This document shows positions 50,091 to 58,358 of a stretch of DNA of 64,000 nt, in pieces. The notes under the pieces were generated by a model, which saw only the letters and a list, made by a program, of their open reading frames with translations, was not told the DNA's origin and ran no database searches. The number at the start of each line of letters is the position of its first letter. Within the stretch, counting starts at the first letter, position 1. This DNA is from Leptofilum sp965223525 (GTDB taxonomy: Bacteria; Chloroflexota; Anaerolineae; Promineifilales; Promineifilaceae). Location: the NCBI RefSeq assembly GCF_965223525.1, contig NZ_CBDCWX010000005.1, forward strand, positions 2,480,001-2,544,000, in the 5' to 3' direction. The position numbers were made by a program, and so were the translations under genes.

Positions 50091-51173
50091 ATGGGAACTG
50101 CACCACAGCTAAGTTGGGAAGTCGGCACAGCGTATGATCTGTTCATAAGCCTGGAAGTCATACACAACCCGGCACGGTATGGTCTACGTGGCTCTTGGGC
50201 CGCTGGTGTGCGGTCCCGTCTACCTGTGGAAACGCGCGAACTTTTGCAAAATGCCGTTGAAAGACATCATTTCTGGGCCATTCCCTGGTTGGTAAATCAA
50301 GATGGCCCCAAAGATAGTGCTTCCATTCTGCAAAAGCTGGCCGATATCCCCGCTGCCCAAAGAATGAAGGAGTTGGCAGCTTGCTACATGCCAGACGGTA
50401 TTCGTAACATCCTTTTCCGGGTAGCCGATGAGGGAGGTTGGCAGCCAGAGGACGTAGAGAGCCTTCGCACACTTTATGCCCAAATGTATAAGGAAGAGAC
50501 GGGCAAAAGTAAAAAGCTCCCCGATGAGGAGCTAGAGGATAAGCTGACAGTTTGGGCGGATACGGCCGTTTACAGCCAAAAATTGCTCGATGCGCTCAAT
50601 CGGTATTACGATGTCTTCTACCAGGAAGAAGAGGCGCGCATCCAAAAACCCCTAGAAGACCGCATAACCGAAGCCAAAGCATTAGCCAAAAAGTCGCCGC
50701 TGCCCGACCTGTTGAATGAACTTTCTCAGGGGCTTCGCTTTGAGTTTGATCAGACTGCCCAAATGGAAGAACTGGTTATGATTCCTTCTTTTTGGACCAC
50801 ACCGCTCTCCATGTTTACCTCATTTTCTCGTGATCACAAGCGATGGCTATTCTTGTTTGGTGGCCGTCCCGATGGCGTCTCGCTGGTGCCAGGCGACGTG
50901 GTGCCTGAGTTACTTTACCAAATGCTCAAGGCGTTGGCAGACCCAACCCGGCTCCGCATTTTGCGCTATTTGTCTGAGGAGCCACTCACCCCGGCGGAAT
51001 TGGCGCGTCGTCTGCGGCTGCGCCCCCCCACGGTGATTCACCACCTGGATGCCCTGCGGTTGGCTCGTTTGGTGCATGTGACGCTGAGTGTAAACGGCCG
51101 TCGCTACGAAGCCCGCCATGAAGCAATTCAAACAGTCAGCGTCATGTTGAACCAATTTTTGGGGAAAAAGTAA
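50091..51173 (+). CDS. ArsR-type winged-helix regulator with N-terminal DUF5937-like domain
   Basis: This 360-residue regulator has a long N-terminal helical part (about 1-270: SWEVGTAYDLFISLEVIHNP, GLRGSWAAGVRSRLPVETRELLQNA) and a C-terminal winged HTH: LKALADPTRLRILRYLSEEPLTPAELARRLRLRPPTVIHHLDALRLARLV. The HTH matches ArsR/SmtB regulators, but no metal site is apparent. The N-terminal portion resembles the DUF5937 group often linked to ArsR regulators. It probably controls the MFS gene just upstream. The stop is followed by a terminator shared with the pilin block. Confidence 0.85.
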   Translation: MGTAPQLSWEVGTAYDLFISLEVIHNPARYGLRGSWAAGVRSRLPVETRELLQNAVERHHFWAIPWLVNQDGPKDSASILQKLADIPAAQRMKELAACYMPDGIRNILFRVADEGGWQPEDVESLRTLYAQMYKEETGKSKKLPDEELEDKLTVWADTAVYSQKLLDALNRYYDVFYQEEEARIQKPLEDRITEAKALAKKSPLPDLLNELSQGLRFEFDQTAQMEELVMIPSFWTTPLSMFTSFSRDHKRWLFLFGGRPDGVSLVPGDVVPELLYQMLKALADPTRLRILRYLSEEPLTPAELARRLRLRPPTVIHHLDALRLARLVHVTLSVNGRRYEARHEAIQTVSVMLNQFLGKK

Positions 51174-51197
51174 AACGGAAGCTAAGTACGAACAAAA

Positions 51198-51234
51198 AAA
51201 GCGGTGTTGGAGATTATTTCCCCAACACCGCTTT
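51198..51234. terminator. Bidirectional rho-independent terminator
   Basis: AAAGCGGTGTTGG and CCAACACCGCTTT form a perfect 13-bp stem, with an A-run before and T-rich DNA after. It separates the ArsR gene from the convergent pilin gene. Confidence 0.8.
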
Positions 51235-51239
51235 ACTGT

Positions 51240-52787
51240 TTACGGCACTGTGTAAGTAATAACTAATTCTGGTGCTGGCGGTTGACCCGCATCAGAACTA
51301 TCAAAGCTGAATCTGTCACGGCTTCCATCCCCATCGTCTGGGAATTCAAAATGAATCTTGAACTGCGTAAAACCGTTTCGGTTAATCTGGCTAAAATTAC
51401 CAGAGCCTAGTGTACCAACCGACCATTGATTATTGCCACTGGTTTCACTGAGCGTAATCACATTCGTAGCTGCGGCGGGTGCTTCAAAATCACTTGCTTC
51501 TAAGGCATAGCTACCGCTAAAGCCATTCAGCGGCCCAATATCCGCGTAAAGCGTACCCAGGCCAGTATCACCAAATGGATTGCCATTGAGATTATTCCGC
51601 TGTTGCAAACGCAGTTCCACGCTCACAATAGTCGCGTTGGCTGGAATTGCAGAAGTGTCAAAGCTAACAATTCCAATGAATTGCTCATTGTTTCCGTCAT
51701 TGTTGTCCCCGACCAAAATATTGCTGCCGCTATTATCTACCTGACCCGAATCGCCCGTATTGGAGCTGTCTAGTTCGCGGATATCACCATCGTGGCCAGC
51801 ATTGCTGTAAAGCGTAATTGTAACTGGTACCGGTGTGTCGGTAGGCACAGGCGTATTTGTAGGCACAGGCGTAGCCGTAGGCGTTATTGGCGTTGGGGTA
51901 GCCGTAGGCACAAATGGAGCAAAATCAAAATAGTTAAAATTGCCAGAATTATCCAAAATATTGAGCCGCACAATATTAATGCCCGCATAAAGCGTGATCT
52001 GGGTTGTGAAGTTTTGCCAGGTTTGCCAGTCTCCCGTCGCGGGTAGATTTAGCGTTGGCGTACTGTCTTGAAAGCCAAAATCAACGGACGTTGTCCTGAT
52101 TGAAATCTGAGAGCTGCCGCTAGGAAGTGCGTGACGAATCGTAAAATCGAACGAATCGTTTACAGGGGATTCAATCTCATACTCAATCCATTCACCATCG
52201 CGCGTCCAGCCCACATTGTACCCGCCGCCAGCATCAGACGTATTTTCCAGGTCTGGCCCTTCACCACCAACATCGGCTCGGTAGGCACCACTGCCTGGAC
52301 CACCGTCACTGCTGTCGCTAAAGGCTGCGCCGTCACCGCCGCAGCGGAAATCTTCAGCCTGAATGCGTACCGTACTGCTAGTGGAAACCGTAAACGGGCC
52401 GTAAGGACCGCATGGCGTCGGTGAAGGCGTGTTGCTTGGTACGGGCGTGTCTGAAGGGATAGGGGTATTGCTGGGTACAGGCGTATCTGAAGGGACAGGC
52501 GTGTTTGAAGGAATTGGCGTATTGGACGGCACAGGGGTATCTGAGGCCAGTGGGTCAACTGTAGGCGTGTTTGTTGCTGAGGGTGGCGGCGTGTAGTTCA
52601 ACAACGAAGGCGGGGCTACAGGTGCCTGGGCCACAAAGCGTGAAAAGACATCCCCAATGGCAGGCTGCATCAGGCTCACGACTAATACAACAGCAATACC
52701 TACCAAAATAAGAATAATGGCATATTCGGTGAAGCCTTGACCAGCTTCTTTGGCTCTGTTTTGGTTGCAGTGTTTATAGTTATTCAT
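51240..52787 (-). CDS. Flp pilin-like protein fused to CBM6 and DNRLRE domains
   Basis: The 515-residue product begins with a type IVb/Flp pilin signal (GQGFTEYAIILILVGIAVVLVV). A tandem linker of about 60 residues with repeats of (D/N)TP(V/I)PS(D/N) follows. A CBM6-like domain comes next (VRIQAEDFRCGGDGAAF, GWTRDGEWIEYEIES, DWQTWQNFTTQITLYAGINIVRLNI) at about 135-290, then a second TP-rich linker and a DNRLRE domain (VELRLQQRNNLNGNPFGDTGLGTLYADI) to the end. A modular surface pilin that may bind carbohydrates is inferred. Start at 52787 (MNNYKHCNQ) is favoured. The TadA/TadB motor genes are not in the window. Confidence 0.8.
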   Translation of the reverse strand: MNNYKHCNQNRAKEAGQGFTEYAIILILVGIAVVLVVSLMQPAIGDVFSRFVAQAPVAPPSLLNYTPPPSATNTPTVDPLASDTPVPSNTPIPSNTPVPSDTPVPSNTPIPSDTPVPSNTPSPTPCGPYGPFTVSTSSTVRIQAEDFRCGGDGAAFSDSSDGGPGSGAYRADVGGEGPDLENTSDAGGGYNVGWTRDGEWIEYEIESPVNDSFDFTIRHALPSGSSQISIRTTSVDFGFQDSTPTLNLPATGDWQTWQNFTTQITLYAGINIVRLNILDNSGNFNYFDFAPFVPTATPTPITPTATPVPTNTPVPTDTPVPVTITLYSNAGHDGDIRELDSSNTGDSGQVDNSGSNILVGDNNDGNNEQFIGIVSFDTSAIPANATIVSVELRLQQRNNLNGNPFGDTGLGTLYADIGPLNGFSGSYALEASDFEAPAAATNVITLSETSGNNQWSVGTLGSGNFSQINRNGFTQFKIHFEFPDDGDGSRDRFSFDSSDAGQPPAPELVITYTVP

Positions 52788-52877
52788 AGGATGCCTCTTG
52801 AGCAACAATTCCAATACAAATCGTAACAAATTAAAACGGCAAAGTCTCTAAGACATTTGGTAAGCGTTTGATGCCTG

Positions 52878-52942
52878 AGGTGACAGTCACCTAATAACGG
52901 TCTCATTGTAGCAAACCTCGCTGCTCAAGGTGACTGTCACCT
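52878..52942. repeat. Paired 15-bp quasi-palindromes, intergenic
   Basis: AGGTGACAGTCACCT at 52878-52892 and its reverse complement AGGTGACTGTCACCT at 52928-52942 are separated by 35 bp. Each arm is itself nearly palindromic. The same architecture, with other letters, occurs at 54951-55013, and related GGTGACA/TGTCACC words sit inside the gene at 60723. Confidence 0.6.
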
Positions 52943-52963
52943 GAACAGCTACGACATTTGTTT

Positions 52964-54913
52964 TTATTTCACAAGATAAGGTAACCCTTCAAGCGTAATT
53001 TCCCAACCGTATGTATCTGAGAAGCCGCCGCGATACCGAACCGTGAGACGGCCGCCTGTAAACGGTGTGCAATCCTCCATCGTGGGGCTGTTGTAGTCGC
53101 AGTTAGAAAGATCACCAGGAACGGTAATATTGTAGGCGGGATCAACCCACTGGCTGTCGCAACTGCCAGGATCACAACGTGCATTTTCAGCGACACCGTC
53201 CGGATCATCCTGTCCATCAACGGCAAAGGCCATTGCCCAATCAGTTGCATCTGGATCATATCCAAGAGGATCGCTGTCATCTGGCGTAAAGGCAATGGAG
53301 TCAAAGAAGAAAACAACGGGCGGGCTTGCACCAGAGTCAGAATCCCACATGCGAATTTGAATTGTTTGGCCAATCATATCTGGACCCACATAAATAAGAG
53401 GAATATCTATAGGTGACGCTCCGCAGTTCGGATCGCCACTAGGGCAACCAAAGTTGGAATTCATAGGCAAATTGCCTAAGCCGTAAACTGTGACACCTTC
53501 TGAAGAATGAGAGCCTGGAAAGTTAAGGGCGGCCAGGTTGCGGGCGTTCACTTCGCTAGGCACATCTGGTACGCTGGAATCTCCATCTGTATAAGTTGGA
53601 GGGCCAGCCCAAATCTCAAACCCATTTTCTGAAGAGCCGCTAATGGTTCGCACATCCAGGAAAATAAAGCGTGTGCCATCGCTAGGGTCTGTCACAATAC
53701 CAGGTACGTCTGCAGTTAGGTCAATTTCAAAACTGTCAGCGGTTTGAGTAATGGCAGGTACAGCAACCCCTGGCGAATCAACAGGGGAAAAAGGATTGGT
53801 GGCACCAGGTGAAACCCAGCGCATATCTGTTAAATGATCGCCACTATCACGCACACCATCCCCTGTTTGGCCAATGTAAGAAACAAGAGGCACTCGAGAA
53901 ATGGTGCCGCTGGCGTTTTGGGCAAAGTAGTAAAGGCTATATAGTGTCTCTGTGTTCATGCTGGGTGTATAAGAATCCGGTGCGCCGCAGTTGCCGCCCG
54001 GACTGGTAGGTGGCCGCCGATTTTCGTCAATGCGGACAAACCAGTATGGGTTGATCTGGTCTAGCTCAATATCTGCACTTACCAAATCCAGTTCATCTGT
54101 TTCCAATAGGCAGGGCTGGAAACGGTCTGCACTGCCACCCGTGCAGCTTTTTGAATCTGTAGCACCTTGACCTTCGGTGATGGCGAGATTGGATCTAAGA
54201 ATGGTAAGTGTGTTTTGGTCGGTGTTGATGGAGTCGGGATCAAAAAGCTCAACGCGCACAATGTCATGGCTGTAGTCAGGCGGGATGTAAATGCGATAGG
54301 TGTAAGTGTAGGGGCCGGGTTCAAAGGGGCTGCTGAACGGGGAATAGGGATCACCCATGTGTACGCAGGAATCTGGCCCAAAGACGCCCTGGTTGGAGGT
54401 GCTAAGAACGCCATCCTCTACGCGGCGGCTTACGTAAATATCGGCTAACGCGAAGATAGCGGCCGTAGCCGAGCGGGTGAGGTCAATTGGTTCACGGAAG
54501 CCAATAACTTTGAGAAAATAGGTTTCAACAGGCCAGGTGGCCGTCACTGCATATTGGGTAGCACCCAATGGCGTGGTCGAAACCTGTAAATTGCCGGTAA
54601 TGTTCAATGAGTTGGTAACGGAGACGGGCATGTTGTTGGCGTTCAGGAATTGTGCCGACTTGGTGCGCGCATTATTTTCTAACGTGGTGTTGCCGGGCGT
54701 CCAGCCAGACAGTTCCGTGACGCCTGCTAGGGCTGCAGAGTCAATGGCGGCCTGAAGTTGGGAGCCTCGGGCAAAGATGAAGCCAACGTCAATGGCAATC
54801 CCCACAAAAGCGATGATGGCGACCATCATCAGGGCAATAAGAACGATGCTTTGCCCTTTTTCACGAGGGGGGGCTGCTTGTTTTTGGTGGATAAACTGTT
54901 TGATACGGTTCAT
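52964..54913 (-). CDS. TadG-like pilus-associated protein
   Basis: The 649-residue product has a TadG N-terminus: EKGQSIVLIALMMVAIIAFVGIAIDVGFIFARGSQLQAAIDSAALAGVTEL, with a hydrophobic helix at about 20-45 and the family's helical segment. The remaining 550 residues form a long outside domain, beta-rich, with 12 or so Cys and segments such as TQTADSFEIDLTADVPG. Such proteins help assemble Tad pili or act as surface adhesins. It lies between two TadE/Flp-like genes, all on the minus strand. Confidence 0.8.
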   Translation of the reverse strand: MNRIKQFIHQKQAAPPREKGQSIVLIALMMVAIIAFVGIAIDVGFIFARGSQLQAAIDSAALAGVTELSGWTPGNTTLENNARTKSAQFLNANNMPVSVTNSLNITGNLQVSTTPLGATQYAVTATWPVETYFLKVIGFREPIDLTRSATAAIFALADIYVSRRVEDGVLSTSNQGVFGPDSCVHMGDPYSPFSSPFEPGPYTYTYRIYIPPDYSHDIVRVELFDPDSINTDQNTLTILRSNLAITEGQGATDSKSCTGGSADRFQPCLLETDELDLVSADIELDQINPYWFVRIDENRRPPTSPGGNCGAPDSYTPSMNTETLYSLYYFAQNASGTISRVPLVSYIGQTGDGVRDSGDHLTDMRWVSPGATNPFSPVDSPGVAVPAITQTADSFEIDLTADVPGIVTDPSDGTRFIFLDVRTISGSSENGFEIWAGPPTYTDGDSSVPDVPSEVNARNLAALNFPGSHSSEGVTVYGLGNLPMNSNFGCPSGDPNCGASPIDIPLIYVGPDMIGQTIQIRMWDSDSGASPPVVFFFDSIAFTPDDSDPLGYDPDATDWAMAFAVDGQDDPDGVAENARCDPGSCDSQWVDPAYNITVPGDLSNCDYNSPTMEDCTPFTGGRLTVRYRGGFSDTYGWEITLEGLPYLVK

Positions 54914-54950
54914 AGGTTTTTATTCCTGCTTTACCTAGCTAAATTAGGCA

Positions 54951-55013
54951 AGACTTCAAAAGTCTCGACAACCTTTGATATTAGCGAAGTTGCTTATAAG
55001 ACTTTTGAAGTCT
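54951..55013. repeat. Second paired 15-bp quasi-palindrome
   Basis: AGACTTCAAAAGTCT at 54951-54965 and its reverse complement AGACTTTTGAAGTCT at 54999-55013, 33 bp apart. It sits in the gap between the TadE and TadG genes. The architecture equals that at 52878-52942, with different sequence. Confidence 0.6.
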
Positions 55014-55036
55014 ACGTCTATATTGGGTCACATGAG

Positions 55037-56326
55037 TTAGTTAATTTGGCCGCAAGATTCATCCCATCGTATAAACTCTGCTAATATCCAGGAGCCTCCA
55101 CCGCTTTGATCCAAGCTATAACCGAGGAGGCGGAAAATAGCAAAACCAGAGATGTGATAACGACCGTTTGCCCCTGTACCATCAGAATCGTCCCATACAA
55201 GAAGTCGTAACGTACGGTCTAATGTCACATGCTCTTCAACAGCATCTTGTACAAAACTGGAATTAATAGACCCTGTGCTGGCTGCGACCCAATCGTCTAT
55301 GTGGAGTGATTGATCTGTTGGATCACCTGGTTCAATATATCCAGGGACGTTAGAATCAAAGCCTGAGCCTGGTATCCCTGCCCCGCCAGGGCAGCCTGGC
55401 CCACTGCATGGATTGTAATTTGTACTATCGCCTGGCCATGCCAAACTATTTTCGAGTGTATTTGCGTTTGCAGAAACGCCAGTGTTCCAAACAAGCCAGC
55501 CAAAATTACCCTGGCCAAACCCATTTTGTACACGGAACACATCGCCTTCCTGGGCGCTTAACAAGGGAACGTCGTCGTCATGGCTGGTAAACGTTTCATA
55601 GGCAGGCGGATTGTTGGGATAGGTAAAATCGCCAGCGTTGGGATATGGATTGGAGCCTGTGCCAGGAGCTGAAACCGAACGAGACCCTTCATGGACGGCA
55701 ATGGGGAAAGCTGCACAGCCGTTGGTAACGTTCTGGCTATTGGCGGTAATACGCATAATGTTGAGGGCTTCCAGTGAGGAAAATCCTGCCAATTGCGACA
55801 TGGCATCCAGCCCCAAAATGGAATCCACATCATGAATGGCGTAGGTACCGACAATTTGCAGCCCAGCGGCTATGCTGTTGGATGGACTATCAAATTCATC
55901 CCGCTGAAGTTCATCTATAACGCGGTTCCGAATGGCTATTTCATTGACCTCTGGTGCCCGCACAGTGTCTGAAATACCGTAAATGTGGGTAAATGTCCAT
56001 TCACCGCCAGCGCCTACAAAATCATCTCCCGCATCGTTTACCGTGGCGCGGATGACCCAAACGTCCCAAACGGTGTCGTCTGTTTCTAGCGTTTGAGTCA
56101 CGTTGTTCATAAGGACGGTGATCATCCCTTCATCTTGGCCGCCGTTGGAGGCAAAGCGGGTGCTGGCGCGGGCAGCACTGCTGACCCTGTTTTGGGTAAC
56201 AAGCAGTTGGGAAACTTCCACCAACCCAGCCAGCAGGATGATGAAGATGGGGAAGAAAAGGGCGACTTCGACCAAACTTTGGCCACGCTGTGAATGAGAT
56301 TTGTTTTGTTGTATGATGCGTTTCAT
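55037..56326 (-). CDS. TadE-like pilus assembly protein with large extracellular domain
   Basis: The 429-residue protein has the TadE N-terminus: SQRGQSLVEVALFFPIFIILLAGLVEVSQLLVTQNRVSSAARASTRFASNGG. The rest is a secreted domain with a Cys-containing, Gly/Ser/Pro-rich region (NPCSGPGCPGGAGIPGSG), and a C-terminal part LRLLVWDDSDGTGANGRYHISGFAIFRLLGYS. It is one of three TadE/TadG-like proteins in the block. An Ala/Ser-rich 'TSRFAS' style sequence after the helix is typical. Confidence 0.8.
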   Translation of the reverse strand: MKRIIQQNKSHSQRGQSLVEVALFFPIFIILLAGLVEVSQLLVTQNRVSSAARASTRFASNGGQDEGMITVLMNNVTQTLETDDTVWDVWVIRATVNDAGDDFVGAGGEWTFTHIYGISDTVRAPEVNEIAIRNRVIDELQRDEFDSPSNSIAAGLQIVGTYAIHDVDSILGLDAMSQLAGFSSLEALNIMRITANSQNVTNGCAAFPIAVHEGSRSVSAPGTGSNPYPNAGDFTYPNNPPAYETFTSHDDDVPLLSAQEGDVFRVQNGFGQGNFGWLVWNTGVSANANTLENSLAWPGDSTNYNPCSGPGCPGGAGIPGSGFDSNVPGYIEPGDPTDQSLHIDDWVAASTGSINSSFVQDAVEEHVTLDRTLRLLVWDDSDGTGANGRYHISGFAIFRLLGYSLDQSGGGSWILAEFIRWDESCGQIN

Positions 56327-56365
56327 GGTTGCCTCTACTTTACAGTAAAAATTATGATTACGTCG

Positions 56366-57043
56366 TTACGTCTCTGGGTTTGTAGACAAGATTTCACCGG
56401 AGGTGGCATCAAGCCGCATGGTGAAGGCTTGCCCGGTTTGGAGTGAAAAGAGGGAGATTTGCCATTCGAGACGGCCGTTTTCCTCTATATCACTCGCCAT
56501 TAAAGCCATTGTCAAGGTAGCCACCCCGCCTTCATTTAGGAATCGGTTACCGCCACCTGCTAAAAATGCTTTGATCGCTTCGTCACTGTCCAGGTTCCAG
56601 CCGCTGGCAGAAAGCAGCGGCTCCGTTTGCTGGTGATCGCCTTCTGAGACCAGAGCCACGTTGTCTTCCACCACCGAAAAGACGGCAATTTTTTGTGCCG
56701 ACGGTGAGTAGAAGGTGAAGCCCCAACTGGTTTCGCCTTCGCGCAACTGTTGAGCGGTTGCGCCTTGAGGCCAGGTGGCCTGGGCGGTAAGAATTTGGGC
56801 ATCTGGCTGCCACGCCAAAGCAGTTTCCTGGGCAGCGGCATAGGCAATGATAGCGGAACGGCCGTCATACTCTGGCGTGGGAGCAATATCATCGGCGCGT
56901 TGCGCGATGGTGGTGGCAGAGTTGAAAGATGGTGCGGGAACGGCCGTGCGGTCATTACGGAACCAAAACGTTAACGACAGCACCGCCACCACGACCAGCA
57001 AAACTACCAAAATAATGCCCAAAATCCACTCTAAACGATTCAT
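56366..57043 (-). CDS. Membrane-anchored unknown protein, PepSY-like C-terminus
   Basis: The 225-residue protein has one N-terminal membrane helix (WILGIILVVLLVVVAVLSLTFWF) and an outside domain of about 190 residues. The C-terminal EWQISLFSLQTGQAFTMRLDATSGEILST is like a PepSY repeat, and a similar pattern precedes it (AWQPDAQILTAQATWP, TSWGFTFYSPSAQKIAVFSVVED). It lies 40 bp downstream in the pilin block and 4 bp from the next gene, so it belongs to the same transcript. Function unknown. Confidence 0.65.
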   Translation of the reverse strand: MNRLEWILGIILVVLLVVVAVLSLTFWFRNDRTAVPAPSFNSATTIAQRADDIAPTPEYDGRSAIIAYAAAQETALAWQPDAQILTAQATWPQGATAQQLREGETSWGFTFYSPSAQKIAVFSVVEDNVALVSEGDHQQTEPLLSASGWNLDSDEAIKAFLAGGGNRFLNEGGVATLTMALMASDIEENGRLEWQISLFSLQTGQAFTMRLDATSGEILSTNPET

Positions 57044-57047
57044 CTTC

Positions 57048-58340
57048 TTAATCTTTTATCACCACTGGTAAATAGACACCCGGTTGATTTTTTACATAAA
57101 ATATATCGCTTCTATCTGAACTTTTGAGCTCATAACCAACATAAACAGTCCAATTATTTGCCACAGCAATAGATGGTTTAATTGCGCGATCTGTGTCGCC
57201 CAGGCTATCCTCAATCGCCTCAATTACTGGATTTGATGAAAAGCCAGTACATGAATTAGCAACCCTTACTTTTTCATTATTTGTCGTAGTATTCCCTGTA
57301 ATACCACTAAAAACAATGACTCTGCATCGCCCGACAGATGATATTTTAGGCCCTAAAAAGGTTGGATCAGAATCTTTTGCCCCAAAAGCTTGAACGGTCG
57401 CTGTACGGTAATGCCACTTGCCACTTGTCAGAGGATTTGCTGTACATGGCATATTGCATTCTAGAGAATAAAGAAATTGTTGACCTAGCGATACCCGATC
57501 CTCAAAAACAACTAAAACACGGCTGCCTCTAATTGCAATGTCAGGTTCTCTGGCACTAGTAATCCCAGGCACAATTTTCGAAATACCTCGTGGTGTCGAC
57601 CAACTGCCTCCGGATCGCAAGGAGTAACTGATTCTATATTCAGACCCCACTACTTGTTCTTCCCACACAACATGAGCACGATTATTTGAATCTATTGCCA
57701 ACGATGGAGATTCCGAAGACGCATCGCTGTTGCTTACGTTTTCAGGCGTTGACCAACTATCACCACCAGTTGTAGATCTGGAATAGTAAAGATCCTGTCC
57801 AGTGAAATCAACCTGAGACCAAACGATATGAATCACCCCATTTGCATCAACGGCTATTTTGGGTGATTCAATTAGAATATCTGCTGTAGAAAAAAGCTGA
57901 GCGGATCCGTTGCTCGGCCAGTCATCTTCATTTCCGTACCATAATTGATTATCATCTTCTGTCCATACGGCATGGGCATCATTATTGTTGTCAAATGCAA
58001 CATGGACCTGCCTGGAAAAATCCGCGCTAGTATGAATGCTAGCAGGGGCCGTCCACGTGTCTCCCCCATCAGGGGATTTTCGATAATATGGATCAGCATC
58101 TAGTTCATTATCTGAGCGTTGCAGCATGTAAGCGACAATAATTGTGTTGTTGGGCGCCACAGCAAAGATTGGGCGCTGAGCACCATTTGGGGCATTTGTT
58201 GAATTTGTCAACCTTTTTGCATTATCCCAGTTTGACAAAGAATCCACTGCTTCAGGTTCATTGGTTTCGGCAACGGCCGTACCGATAATGGCAGTCAGTA
58301 TAATCAGTAGAACAAAGGGTATGTAACGGAAGCGTTTCAT
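57048..58340 (-). CDS. Secreted BNR/Asp-box repeat protein
   Basis: The 430-residue product has a signal peptide (IPFVLLIILTAIIGTAVAET) and a beta-propeller with Asp-box-like repeats: YYRKSPDGGDTWTAPASI, YYSRSTTGGDSWSTPENVS, ISYSLRSGGSWSTPRGIS. Such sialidase-like folds bind or cleave glycans, but the catalytic Arg triad was not identified. It is part of the pilin block (4 bp from the next gene) and might be a surface-associated subunit. Confidence 0.75.
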   Translation of the reverse strand: MKRFRYIPFVLLIILTAIIGTAVAETNEPEAVDSLSNWDNAKRLTNSTNAPNGAQRPIFAVAPNNTIIVAYMLQRSDNELDADPYYRKSPDGGDTWTAPASIHTSADFSRQVHVAFDNNNDAHAVWTEDDNQLWYGNEDDWPSNGSAQLFSTADILIESPKIAVDANGVIHIVWSQVDFTGQDLYYSRSTTGGDSWSTPENVSNSDASSESPSLAIDSNNRAHVVWEEQVVGSEYRISYSLRSGGSWSTPRGISKIVPGITSAREPDIAIRGSRVLVVFEDRVSLGQQFLYSLECNMPCTANPLTSGKWHYRTATVQAFGAKDSDPTFLGPKISSVGRCRVIVFSGITGNTTTNNEKVRVANSCTGFSSNPVIEAIEDSLGDTDRAIKPSIAVANNWTVYVGYELKSSDRSDIFYVKNQPGVYLPVVIKD

Positions 58341-58358
58341 AATTCTCCTTACTGAAAA

